Positions 6,317 through 12,997 of a stretch of 12,997 bases of DNA are shown here, piece after piece. A program made the translations under genes and the position numbers. The stretch's first letter is position 1. Each line of letters opens with the position of its first letter. Source of the DNA: Clostridium sp. CAG:590 (GTDB lineage Bacteria > Bacillota > Clostridia > Lachnospirales > Lachnospiraceae); contig HF987869.1 of NCBI GenBank assembly GCA_000431135.1, positions 1 to 12,997 of the forward strand, read 5' to 3'. The notes under the pieces are model-generated. The model made no database searches. It was not told the DNA's origin and worked only from the letters and a program-made list of their open reading frames with translations.

Positions 6317-7336
6317 ATGACAATTATTGTAACCGGCGGAGCCGGATTTATCGGAAGTAACTTTATTTTTCACATGTTAGACAAGTATCCTGACTATCGG
6401 ATCGTTTGCTTAGACTGTTTAACCTACGCAGGTAACCTTTCCACACTTGCACCGGTTATGGACAATCCGAATTTCCGTTTTGTAAAAGAAAGCATCACAG
6501 ACCGTGAAGCAGTTTACAAATTATTCGAAGAAGAGCACCCGGACATCGTTGTCAACTTTGCAGCAGAGAGCCACGTTGACCGTTCCATCGAGAATCCGGA
6601 AGTATTCCTTGATACAAACATCAAGGGAACTGCTGTACTCATGGATGCATGTAGAAAATACGGCATTACCCGTTATCATCAGGTATCTACCGATGAGGTA
6701 TATGGCGATCTTCCACTTGACAGACCAGATCTTTTCTTTACAGAGGAGACTCCGATCCACACAAGCAGCCCTTACAGCTCATCAAAAGCCGGCGCCGACT
6801 TATTAGTTCTCGCTTACCACAGAACTTATGGTTTGCCTGTAACGATCAGCCGTTGTTCTAACAACTACGGTCCATATCATTTCCCGGAGAAGCTGATTCC
6901 ACTTATGATCGCAAATGCATTAAATGACAAGCCTCTTCCGGTATACGGTAAGGGTGAAAATGTGCGTGACTGGTTATATGTAGAAGATCATTGTAAAGCA
7001 ATCGACCTGATCATCCACAAAGGACGCGTTGGGGAAGTATATAATATCGGTGGTCACAACGAGATGAAGAACATTGACATCGTTAAGATCATTTGTAAAG
7101 AGCTTGGCAAACCGGAAAGCCTCATCACATACGTTTCCGACAGAAAAGGTCATGATATGCGTTATGCGATCGATCCAACGAAGATCCACAATGAACTCGG
7201 CTGGTTACCGGAGACCAAATTTGCAGACGGTATCAAGAAGACGATCCAGTGGTATCTTGACAACAAGGAATGGTGGGAGACGATCATTTCCGGCGAGTAC
7301 CAGAATTATTACGAAAAAATGTATGGAGATAGATAG
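6317..7336 (+). CDS. rfbB: dTDP-glucose 4,6-dehydratase (RmlB/RfbB)
   Basis: This extended short-chain dehydrogenase converts dTDP-glucose to dTDP-4-keto-6-deoxyglucose using tightly bound NAD+. Its 339 residues begin with the Rossmann fingerprint GGAGFIGSN (7-15). The catalytic STDEVYGDLPL (124-134) gives Thr125-Asp126-Glu127, and the YSSSK pair follows (Tyr153, Lys157). Also typical are AAESHVDRSI (82-91), SNNYGPYHFPEKLIPLM and RDWLYVEDH. AAGGAG lies about 9 bases before the ATG. Every known catalytic residue is present, so the enzyme should be active. The 3' end carries the GGAG used for the next gene, which suggests translational coupling. Confidence 0.97.
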   Translation: MTIIVTGGAGFIGSNFIFHMLDKYPDYRIVCLDCLTYAGNLSTLAPVMDNPNFRFVKESITDREAVYKLFEEEHPDIVVNFAAESHVDRSIENPEVFLDTNIKGTAVLMDACRKYGITRYHQVSTDEVYGDLPLDRPDLFFTEETPIHTSSPYSSSKAGADLLVLAYHRTYGLPVTISRCSNNYGPYHFPEKLIPLMIANALNDKPLPVYGKGENVRDWLYVEDHCKAIDLIIHKGRVGEVYNIGGHNEMKNIDIVKIICKELGKPESLITYVSDRKGHDMRYAIDPTKIHNELGWLPETKFADGIKKTIQWYLDNKEWWETIISGEYQNYYEKMYGDR

Positions 7337-7339
7337 ATT

Positions 7340-8281
7340 ATGAAAGTTTTAGTAACCGGCGTTGCCGGCCAGTTAGGCCACGACGTAATGAACGAATTAG
7401 CAAAACGCGGTATAGAAGGTATCGGCAGCGACATCGCGGATACTTACAGTGGTGCCAATGATGGAACAGCCGTTACAACAATGCGCTATATTCCGATCGA
7501 TCTGACGGATGCCGAAGCGGTACAGGCTCGTATCATTTTTGAACAGCCGGATGCCATTATTCACTGTGCAGCATGGACCGCTGTTGATGCCGCCGAGGAC
7601 GAAGACAATCGATACAAAGTGCGCGGCATTAACTTTGGCGGTACGAAGAACGTTGCAAACGTATGCAGTGAATTGAAGATTCCTATGATGTACATTTCAA
7701 CCGACTATGTATTCAATGGTCAGGGTACGGAACCTTGGAAACCGGACTGCACCGACTACGCACCACTCAATGTCTATGGCAGTACCAAGCTTGCCGGCGA
7801 ACAGGCCGTCACAAGCCGCCTGGACAAGTTTTTCATTGTCCGTATCGCATGGGTATTTGGTACAAACGGTAAGAATTTTATCAAGACAATGCTCAATGTT
7901 GGTAAGAATCATGATGAATTAAAGGTAGTCAATGATCAGATCGGTACTCCGACTTATACTTACGATCTGGCAAGACTGCTGGTAGATATGATTCAGACAG
8001 ACAAATATGGTTTCTATCATGCAACCAATGAAGGTGGATACATCAGCTGGTATGATTTTACAAAGGAGATCTTCCGCCAGGCAGTGGAACTTGGACATAC
8101 CGAATACAGCGAAGACCGCCTGAAGGTGCTTCCTGTGACAACCGAAGAGTACGGGGTATCCAAGGCAGCAAGACCATTCAACAGCCGTCTTGACAAGAGC
8201 AAGTTAGCAGAACAGGGCTTCACACCATTACCGACCTGGCAGGATGCGTTAAGCCGTTATTTGAAAGAGATTGATTTTTAA
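7340..8281 (+). CDS. rfbD: dTDP-4-dehydrorhamnose reductase (RmlD/RfbD)
   Basis: This is the last chemical step: NAD(P)H reduction of dTDP-4-keto-L-rhamnose to dTDP-L-rhamnose. The 313-residue protein has the GVAGQLG dinucleotide motif (7-13), STDYVFNGQG (120-129), and the catalytic YGSTK pair Tyr146/Lys150. RIAWVFGTNGKNF and the C-terminal RPFNSRLDKSKL element are also typical of RmlD. Residues about 31-48 (DIADTYSGANDGTAVTTM) are a somewhat longer loop after strand 2 than I expect for the family. The ATG is 3 bases after the rfbB stop; its GGAG (7325-7328) lies inside the end of rfbB. rfbD precedes rfbC here, unlike the textbook enterobacterial rfbBDAC order. Confidence 0.96.
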   Translation: MKVLVTGVAGQLGHDVMNELAKRGIEGIGSDIADTYSGANDGTAVTTMRYIPIDLTDAEAVQARIIFEQPDAIIHCAAWTAVDAAEDEDNRYKVRGINFGGTKNVANVCSELKIPMMYISTDYVFNGQGTEPWKPDCTDYAPLNVYGSTKLAGEQAVTSRLDKFFIVRIAWVFGTNGKNFIKTMLNVGKNHDELKVVNDQIGTPTYTYDLARLLVDMIQTDKYGFYHATNEGGYISWYDFTKEIFRQAVELGHTEYSEDRLKVLPVTTEEYGVSKAARPFNSRLDKSKLAEQGFTPLPTWQDALSRYLKEIDF

Positions 8282-8295
8282 AGGAGATAGGTATC

Positions 8296-8904
8296 ATGGG
8301 ACAGATTAAAGTTGAGAAAAATGCAGGTGGCATTGAAGGATTATGCGTAATCACTCCTGCTGTGCATGGAGATGCCAGAGGATATTTCATGGAGACTTAT
8401 AATAAGAACGATATGGAAGAAGCCGGACTGACAATGGAATTCGTACAGGATAACCAGTCCTGCTCTACAAAAGGTGTATTGCGTGGTCTTCATTTTCAGA
8501 AGGAATTCCCACAGGGCAAGTTGGTGCGTGTCGTAAAGGGTTCCGTATTTGATGTAGCGGTTGATCTTAGAAGCAACTCAGAAACCTACGGTAAATGGTT
8601 CGGTGTTGAATTAACCGAAGAGAATAAAAAACAGTTCTACATTCCGGAAGGCTTTGCACATGGTTTTTTGGTATTAAGCGATATCGCCGAATTCTGCTAT
8701 AAGTGTACAGACTTCTACCATCCGGGTGACGAGGGCGGTCTTGCATGGAACGATCCGGAGATCGGTGTCGAATGGCCACAGCTTGAGGGCGAGTACAAAG
8801 GAACTGCTTCCGGCGAGGGATATCATTTAGCCGACGGAACCGCACTTAACTTAAGCGACAAAGACCAGTTGTGGGTAGGACTGAAAGATACTTTCCACTT
8901 CTAA
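8296..8904 (+). CDS. rfbC: dTDP-4-dehydrorhamnose 3,5-epimerase (RmlC/RfbC)
   Basis: A cupin-fold epimerase that inverts C3 and C5 of dTDP-4-keto-6-deoxyglucose before RmlD acts. Hallmarks in the 202 residues are DARGYFMETY (26-35), FVQDNQSCSTKGVLRGLHFQ (49-68) with Arg63 and the catalytic-base His66, and QGKLVRVVKGSVFDVAVDLR (73-92). The active-site region YIPEGFAHGFLVLSD and EFCYKCTDFYHPGDEGGLAW, with its tyrosines, follows. AAGGAG stands just before the ATG and the gap after rfbD is 14 bases. It is the last gene of the operon. Together the four genes are a complete dTDP-L-rhamnose set, but no rhamnosyltransferase or polymer exporter lies in the window. Confidence 0.96.
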   Translation: MGQIKVEKNAGGIEGLCVITPAVHGDARGYFMETYNKNDMEEAGLTMEFVQDNQSCSTKGVLRGLHFQKEFPQGKLVRVVKGSVFDVAVDLRSNSETYGKWFGVELTEENKKQFYIPEGFAHGFLVLSDIAEFCYKCTDFYHPGDEGGLAWNDPEIGVEWPQLEGEYKGTASGEGYHLADGTALNLSDKDQLWVGLKDTFHF

Positions 8905-8906
8905 AG

Positions 8907-8993
8907 TTTTTTCTCAATAAGGCAATGTCATTTGGCAAGAAGCCGGAAGTAGAAGTAAAGACCACAAAGATCTGCCCTTATTGCAGATATGAA
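8907..8993 (+). pseudogene. Remnant of the 3' end of mscL (mechanosensitive channel)
   Basis: Just after the rfbC stop, the plus strand reads FFLNKAMSFGKKPEVEVKTTK and then ICPYCRYE. From memory, clostridial MscL proteins end with a last-helix tail, a Lys/Glu-rich linker and TTK-CPYC-x-EIPI-ATRCPHCTS. Here the reading resembles the linker and the first CPYC pair and then stops matching. There is no plausible ribosome binding site, no membrane helices and no start. The 3' part is replaced by the terminator hairpin at 8992-9032. It is best explained as a deletion scar of an mscL gene that once stood downstream of rfbC. A chance match, or a remnant of another CPYC zinc-ribbon membrane protein, cannot be excluded. 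Confidence 0.5.
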
Positions 8994-9032
8994 AAACAGC
9001 ACGGCAACCCAAACGGATCGTCGCGCTGTTTT
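8992..9032. terminator. Bidirectional terminator between the rfb operon and the ATPase gene
   Basis: Outer arms AAAAACAGC (8992-9000) and GCTGTTTT (9025-9032) flank further partly paired bases down to CC/GG. Read on the minus strand nearly the whole arm pairs (with G-U pairs and one mismatch) and is followed by TTTTT, ending the ATPase gene. Read on the plus strand it is weaker but has a TTTTCTT tail, suitable for ending rfbC. Confidence 0.75.
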
Positions 9033-9095
9033 CTTAATTCCAGTCTATCTATTTCTATCATCCCCAGACTTCGTCTGCAATCTGCTTTACCAGCT

Positions 9096-10388
9096 TTAAA
9101 TACAGAACACACTATATAATGGTACTGATTTGATTCCATTTACTAATCCGAAATTCCTTGCCGATATACGAATAGCGTAAACCGGTTCATATTTTTCCTT
9201 ATAAACCATCAAACTCTTGGCTTTCACATGATTTCCTGCTTTACATTCAATCGGGATGACATGACTATCTTTTTGTATGAGAAAATCCACCTCTGCCGTA
9301 TTATCCGATTCCCAATAATATAAGTCATATCCATTACTTTTTAATGCTGTAGATACATAATTTTTCGTTAATATACCCCGGAAATGATCCGTCTCTCTAC
9401 CGCTCAATGCTTCTAATGTCATACCCAGCTTTGCAGACATAATACCCATGTCACTATAATACAATTTAAATGCACTAATATCCTGATATGCCATGATCGG
9501 ATAAAATCCCTGGGTACATTTCATACATTTATTCACAATTCCTGCTCGAATCAACCAGTCAATGGCATCTCCATATTGGGATGCTCTTGCTCCTGATCTG
9601 ATCAATTTGTATTGAAACTTCTTTGAATCCCTTGCCAACTGAACCGGAAGTGAATCATATGCTTCATATATTCGAATTGTACTTGTCTTATCCGCATACT
9701 TCGTCATATCTGCAATATATGAATTGAGAAGCATAGATCGAATCTCTGTCTCATTCATTATACTATTAACCGCAATATCTGCTTTCACTGCGGCCGGCAT
9801 TCCACCCACTATACAATAATGATAAAATTCTTGTAGTGCTTCCTCATGAAGTATAGAATCCAACGGAGTGTCACTCTCATAATGTTCACGAATCGTATCA
9901 GAAAGTAATTGCTTTCCCTTTGCCCACAACACCTCTTCCAAATCCATTGGATACATAGTCAACATTTGTACTTTTCCAACGGGAAACGAATACTTTTCAT
10001 GGTTCAAGGCAACACCCAACAAGCTTCCTGCTGCCATAATATGATATTCCGGTGCTTCTTCCGCAAAATATTTTAAAGATGTTAAGGCTCTCTCACACAT
10101 TTGAATCTCATCAAAAATAACAAGCGTGTCTCCCGGAATAATGTTTGTCTGATAATATTTTTCCAAAATTGATATGATAGAATCTGCATGGATATCTGCT
10201 TCAAAGTAATTACCTATCCGCTCATCTATCTCAAAATTCACATACACCATATTCTTATAAGATGTTGAACCAAATTCCTGCATCTCGTATGTCTTCCCGA
10301 CTTGTCTTGCACCATAAATGAGTAGTGGAAGTCTTCCCTGCGTCTGTTCCTTCCATTCCTGCAATTTCACTGTTATTTTACGTTTCAT
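9096..10388 (-). CDS. AAA_14/DUF4143 family ATPase
   Basis: The protein has 430 residues from the ATG at 10388. An in-frame TTG at 10400 is rejected because it directly abuts the GGAG of the only ribosome binding site. The N-terminal P-loop ATPase has Walker A GARQVGKT (26-33), Walker B VIFDEIQ (90-96) and a GSLLGV sensor (121-126). A helical middle follows (YHYCIVGGMPAAV). The C-terminal DUF4143 part ends in YYWESDNTAEVDFLI and IPIECKAGN. That is an E-x-D ... E-x-K pattern like the PD-(D/E)XK nuclease fold (Glu366, Asp368, Glu381, Lys383). The family is common and its cellular role is not established; ATP-driven DNA or protein handling is usually assumed. It is a single-gene unit between two terminators, with a strong promoter and paired operators. 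An mscL-like scar lies beside it. This suggests a mobile or accessory gene (inferred). Confidence 0.9.
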   Translation of the reverse strand: MKRKITVKLQEWKEQTQGRLPLLIYGARQVGKTYEMQEFGSTSYKNMVYVNFEIDERIGNYFEADIHADSIISILEKYYQTNIIPGDTLVIFDEIQMCERALTSLKYFAEEAPEYHIMAAGSLLGVALNHEKYSFPVGKVQMLTMYPMDLEEVLWAKGKQLLSDTIREHYESDTPLDSILHEEALQEFYHYCIVGGMPAAVKADIAVNSIMNETEIRSMLLNSYIADMTKYADKTSTIRIYEAYDSLPVQLARDSKKFQYKLIRSGARASQYGDAIDWLIRAGIVNKCMKCTQGFYPIMAYQDISAFKLYYSDMGIMSAKLGMTLEALSGRETDHFRGILTKNYVSTALKSNGYDLYYWESDNTAEVDFLIQKDSHVIPIECKAGNHVKAKSLMVYKEKYEPVYAIRISARNFGLVNGIKSVPLYSVFCI

Positions 10389-10441
10389 TATGATGATCAA
10401 CTCCTTTCCTAATTATATTATACATTTTATTCGTGTATTTT

Positions 10442-10459
10442 AATGTATTATATTACATT
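10442..10459. promoter_or_regulatory. Operator-like 18-bp inverted repeat, copy 1 (over the -10)
   Basis: AATGTATTATATTACATT has 6-bp inverted arms (AATGTA/TACATT) and contains the -10 box of the ATPase promoter. It matches copy 2 at 16 of 18 positions. Confidence 0.65.
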
Positions 10460-10475
10460 TTTTCATAGGAATCAA
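10447..10475 (-). promoter_or_regulatory. Promoter of the AAA_14/DUF4143 ATPase gene
   Basis: On the minus strand TTGATT (10475-10470) and a perfect TATAAT (10452-10447) are separated by 17 bases. The predicted start is near 10440, about 50 bases before the ATG. The -10 lies inside one 18-bp inverted repeat, and the -35 overlaps the other by two bases. Confidence 0.7.
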
Positions 10476-10491
10476 TGTAATATTTTACATT
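10474..10491. promoter_or_regulatory. Operator-like 18-bp inverted repeat, copy 2 (at the -35)
   Basis: AATGTAATATTTTACATT has 7-bp perfect arms (AATGTAA/TTACATT) around TATT. It starts exactly 32 bp from copy 1, close to three helical turns, so both sites would face the same side of the DNA. A degenerate third half-site (TATACATT) lies near 10419-10426. Confidence 0.65.
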
Positions 10492-10552
10492 ATTCTATAC
10501 AAAACAAAATATAACTTTTTATTCCCGCACGCCCAAACGGAACTTTCCGCAT

Positions 10553-10606
10553 AAAAAAACCCGATCTCCCATCGTTAGATTTTCAAGTCTAGCTTTGGGG
10601 GATCGG
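10553..10606 (-). terminator. Intrinsic terminator of ddh
   Basis: On the minus strand CCGATC (10606-10601) plus CCCC pairs with GGG-A-GATCGG (10570-10561), around a centre with its own small TAGA/TCTA hairpin. TTTTTTT (10559-10553) follows. It is about 50 bases downstream of the ddh stop codon. Confidence 0.85.
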
Positions 10607-10653
10607 TATACTCATCTACATATATGACATCTTTTCTGAACAAATATATTCTA

Positions 10654-11634
10654 TTACAACAGATTCTTCCGAAGTTCTGCTCCATCCTTCGCGCTGAGAT
10701 AAGCCGGTGCAATATCAAATACCGTCTTACATCCGGTCTGTCCTTCCTGCTGTAAGCGATAAGCTGCTCTTGCATAAGCAACGATCACACAGGCTGTAAA
10801 TTCCGGATTGGAATCTAACTTCAGGCTATACTCGATCACATGCTTGTTCTCCTGCTCCCAGCCAGTCTGACCGGAACGGATCACAAATCCACCATGTGGG
10901 ATTCCGCTGTGATTTGCCTTCAATTCCCCTTCACTGATAAAGTGTACTGTTGTATCATAATCAGCAAAATAGTTCGGCATATTCTTAATAGTCTCTTCTA
11001 CTTTAGCCGCATCTGCACCCTCTTCTAAAACAACAAAACATTCTCTGGTGTGCTTCTGTCTGGTTGTAAGCTCCGGATTCTCTCCATTTCTTACTGCCTC
11101 TAATGCTGACTCAACCGGAATCGTGTACTGCTTACCATCCTTGACACCCTCTACACGACGAATTGCATCCGAATGTCCCTGGCTGACACCTTTTCCCCAG
11201 AATGTATAATCTTTGCCTTCCGGAAGAATACAGTTTGCATACAGACGATTTAAGGAGAACATACCCGGATCCCAGCCAACAGAAATGATTCCAACATGAC
11301 CATTCTTCTTTGCCGCTGCATCCACATTCTCAAAATGCTCCGGAATTCTTGCGTGGGTATCAAAGCTATCTACCACATTGAATAGCTCTGCATACTTCGG
11401 TGTCTGCTCCGGCAGATCGGTTGCGCTGCCACCACAGAGGATCATGACATCAATCTTGTCCTTCCACTGTTCTACATCTGCAACGGAACATACCTTGGCA
11501 TCCTTTGTTAAGATGGATACACTCTCCGGTGCACGTCTTGTAAATACCGCTGCCAATTCCATATCTGGATTCTGCTTGATCGCACATTCCACACCACGTC
11601 CTAAATTACCATATCCTAATATTCCAATTCTCAT
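10654..11634 (-). CDS. ddh: meso-Diaminopimelate dehydrogenase
   Basis: The enzyme catalyses the NADPH-dependent reductive amination of L-2-amino-6-oxopimelate (the open form of tetrahydrodipicolinate) to meso-diaminopimelate. This one-step branch feeds peptidoglycan and lysine. The start is the ATG at 11634: AAGGAGG lies 7 bases upstream, while an earlier in-frame ATG at 11658 would overlap that site. The 326 residues match the usual length of about 320-330. The NADPH Rossmann motif is GYGNLG (7-12), followed by VFTRR (30-34) typical of NADPH binding. DSFDTHARIPEHF (89-101), SVGWDPGMFSLNRL (118-131), NHSGIPHGGFVIRSG and SLKLDSNPEFTA are signature segments of Ddh. It is a single-gene unit with its own promoter and terminator. 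Whether other DAP branches exist in the genome cannot be seen here. Confidence 0.96.
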   Translation of the reverse strand: MRIGILGYGNLGRGVECAIKQNPDMELAAVFTRRAPESVSILTKDAKVCSVADVEQWKDKIDVMILCGGSATDLPEQTPKYAELFNVVDSFDTHARIPEHFENVDAAAKKNGHVGIISVGWDPGMFSLNRLYANCILPEGKDYTFWGKGVSQGHSDAIRRVEGVKDGKQYTIPVESALEAVRNGENPELTTRQKHTRECFVVLEEGADAAKVEETIKNMPNYFADYDTTVHFISEGELKANHSGIPHGGFVIRSGQTGWEQENKHVIEYSLKLDSNPEFTACVIVAYARAAYRLQQEGQTGCKTVFDIAPAYLSAKDGAELRKNLL

Positions 11635-11657
11635 TTTATTTCCTCCTTGCTTATTCA

Positions 11658-11676
11658 CGCTTACATTTGTTAAGCG
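11658..11676. promoter_or_regulatory. Perfect inverted repeat in the ddh 5' UTR
   Basis: CGCTTA and TAAGCG flank a 7-base centre, between the -10 box and the ribosome binding site of ddh. It would be a small mRNA hairpin about 8 bases before the Shine-Dalgarno sequence, or an operator just downstream of the transcription start. No T-run follows. Confidence 0.45.
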
Positions 11677-11688
11677 TTTGCCAAAAAT

Positions 11689-11717
11689 ATTTTACTTTTT
11701 TAGGAGAATCGTGTCAA
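11689..11717 (-). promoter_or_regulatory. ddh promoter
   Basis: On the minus strand a perfect TTGACA (11717-11712), a 17-base spacer and TAAAAT (11694-11689) form a strong sigma-A type promoter. It lies about 55 bases before the ddh ATG and 44 bases after the stop codon of the upstream gene. ddh therefore does not depend on read-through. Confidence 0.8.
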
Positions 11718-11761
11718 CTACTTTACAAGTGTCCCTCTGCATATTATTCTCATTAATCCTC

Positions 11762-12997
11762 TTACGGATTACAATTCTTACACGGCTCATACCCCTGCTC
11801 AATCAATGATTCTCTCGACTCCGTAGACACAATCTTATTGGCATTGGACATCCGTTTCACACTGGCACACGTTGGGCGATGGAATTTCTTCGTATTTGCA
11901 TTCAAAATATAATCACCCTGTTCTGCACTGCCATCTGATGTATCCGTTGCCACACCATTGTTATCTACATTATCCGTATCAACCGAACCTGTCCCTTCAG
12001 GTCGGCTGCCTTTGGCACTTCCCGTTGGCTCACCCGCCTGCCAGCTCTCGGAAGGACTTGCATTCCATGTGATCGTACTGCCATCTGATGTTGCCACGAT
12101 CGTACCCTGTTCATCGGTACGGAACACCTTGACTCCCATTGCCCGCAATTGATTCAACACACCCGCTCTCGGATGCCCATAGGAATTGCCTTCCCCACAA
12201 CTGATCACACAGTATGTCGGATGAACCGCCGTCAAAAAATCTTCTGTATTGGCCGTATCCGCACCATGATGTGCCGCCTTAAAGACATCTGATTGTACCG
12301 TTAATCCACTCACCAACATATCCTGTTCTGCTGCCTTTTCCGCATCTCCGGTAAATAAAAAGGAGTTATCGCCAAATGTCAGCCGGAACGCAAGCGAATA
12401 GTCATTCGTATTATCTCCATAATCCTTATCGGTATCCGTCAGAATCTGAAAGGATGCCTTGCCAAGCGTATATACCTGTCCTTGTTTTGGGGTAACCACT
12501 TTCTGTCCCCGCTGCCCGATCGTCTGAATCAGTTCCTCATACGTCCTTGTGTCACTTGCACATGCCGGAAGCATTACCGTATCACAATCGATCTTATAAA
12601 GAACGACATCCATTCCGCCAATGTGATCTGCGTCCGGATGCGTTCCAATCGCATACGTTAAATGATCCACATTCTGATGCAGCAGATACGACCACACCGT
12701 CGTTCCTTTGTTATTATTGCCCGCATCGATCAGCATGCTCTGCTCTCCCTGCCGGATAAGAATGGAATCTCCCTGTCCGACATCAATATAATGTACCTCT
12801 AATGCATCACCGGCTTCCAACGAATTCTCATCAGCGCTTCCGTAATTTCCTATCTGTTCATCCGTCTCAAGCCCGGCAGCGGCATTTTCCCGCACATTAC
12901 CGTTATCCTGTACTTCGCTGTTTTCATCTGCCATTGTTGTTATGGTTATGCTTTCCTGTGTTGTCACACCCTCATCCACAGAACACCCCACAAGACA
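11762..12997 (-). CDS. ComEC-like metallo-beta-lactamase lipoprotein with C-terminal Ada-like zinc module, 5' end missing
   Basis: The frame is open to the window edge. Its first codons read C-L-V-G-C-S, a lipobox (LVGC), so the protein is probably a lipoprotein whose signal peptide lies outside. A GTG at 12991 is within the lipobox and is not the start. After about 60 acidic linker residues comes the MBL domain: VHYIDVGQGDSILI, LIDAGNN, the metal site HPDADH, FLFTGDAE, KAAHHGAD and YGHPRAG. This matches the ComEC/Rec2 C-terminal hydrolase family, found here as a stand-alone surface protein. A Ser/Gly/Thr/Asp-rich linker leads to a final 50-residue module, YILNANTKKFHRPTC ... YEPCKNCNP. Its His-x3-Cys and Cys-x2-Cys resemble the Ada metal-binding fold often joined to such hydrolases. 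Phosphodiester or nucleic acid hydrolysis outside the cell is likely from the family; the substrate is unproven. No clear terminator follows before the ddh promoter. Confidence 0.88.
   Translation of the reverse strand, partial: CLVGCSVDEGVTTQESITITTMADENSEVQDNGNVRENAAAGLETDEQIGNYGSADENSLEAGDALEVHYIDVGQGDSILIRQGEQSMLIDAGNNNKGTTVWSYLLHQNVDHLTYAIGTHPDADHIGGMDVVLYKIDCDTVMLPACASDTRTYEELIQTIGQRGQKVVTPKQGQVYTLGKASFQILTDTDKDYGDNTNDYSLAFRLTFGDNSFLFTGDAEKAAEQDMLVSGLTVQSDVFKAAHHGADTANTEDFLTAVHPTYCVISCGEGNSYGHPRAGVLNQLRAMGVKVFRTDEQGTIVATSDGSTITWNASPSESWQAGEPTGSAKGSRPEGTGSVDTDNVDNNGVATDTSDGSAEQGDYILNANTKKFHRPTCASVKRMSNANKIVSTESRESLIEQGYEPCKNCNP

Noticed and set aside
8970..8990. ATCTGC/GCAGAT hairpin as the rfb terminator
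   Set aside because: It has only 6 pairs and no T-run after it; the hairpin at 8992-9032 is a far better candidate.
8871..9119. Open frame overlapping the end of rfbC as an independent small zinc-ribbon gene
   Set aside because: Its GTG start lies inside rfbC without a ribosome binding site, and the second half crosses a terminator hairpin and the ATPase gene end. Better read as an mscL-like remnant.
10389..10400. TTG at 10400 as the start of the ATPase gene
   Set aside because: It directly abuts the GGAG Shine-Dalgarno core, leaving no spacing; the ATG at 10388 is the usable start.
11635..11658. Upstream ATG at 11658 as the start of ddh
   Set aside because: It would place the strong AAGGAGG inside the coding sequence, and the NADPH-binding strand MRIGILGYG is the normal N-terminus.
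1..12997. CRISPR arrays, tRNA or rRNA genes, insertion sequences, prophage or integrase genes
   Set aside because: No regularly spaced repeats, no cloverleaf pattern, no terminal inverted repeats with a transposase and no phage-type genes were found on either strand.

Overview
The window looks like chromosomal DNA of an anaerobic Firmicute in the class Clostridia, most likely Lachnospiraceae (inferred). Genes carry strong AGGAGG-type ribosome binding sites and factor-independent terminators. Secreted proteins have classical Gram-positive signal peptides. A meso-diaminopimelate dehydrogenase, a cobalamin riboswitch and a ComEC-like lipoprotein with an Ada-like zinc module fit that group. No tRNA, rRNA, CRISPR array, transposase or prophage gene was seen.

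Layout. (1) 1-740, minus strand: the 5' part of a secreted DUF4430-type (transcobalamin C-terminal-like) protein. It lies behind a long leader holding a cobalamin riboswitch, an intrinsic terminator and an extended -10 promoter. (2) 914-2140, plus: a MerR-type DNA-binding domain fused to a SAM-dependent methyltransferase, divergent from the B12-controlled gene. (3) 2141-5141, minus: two adjacent genes for secreted Lys/Tyr-rich proteins of unknown function. They share one Ig-like plus beta-rich module and end at a strong terminator. (4) 5394-8904, plus: a complete dTDP-L-rhamnose operon in the order rfbA-rfbB-rfbD-rfbC, with operator-like inverted repeats in its promoter region. (5) 8905-9032: a short remnant resembling the 3' end of mscL, overlapped at its end by a terminator that serves two convergent units. 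(6) 9096-10491, minus: an AAA_14/DUF4143 ATPase gene whose promoter carries two near-identical 18-bp inverted repeats 32 bp apart. (7) 10561-11717, minus: a monocistronic ddh gene with promoter, 5'-UTR inverted repeat and terminator. (8) 11762-12997, minus: a ComEC-like metallo-beta-lactamase lipoprotein, cut by the window edge.

How the parts fit. Much of the window serves the cell envelope. The rfb operon turns glucose-1-phosphate into dTDP-L-rhamnose for surface polysaccharide. Ddh makes meso-DAP for peptidoglycan and lysine. Four proteins are exported: the DUF4430 protein, the paralogous pair and the MBL lipoprotein. The least described parts are the paralogous secreted pair, the riboswitch-controlled DUF4430 protein (a candidate extracellular cobalamin handler) and the doubly operated ATPase gene. 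All function calls rest on motif recognition by eye; no database search was run.
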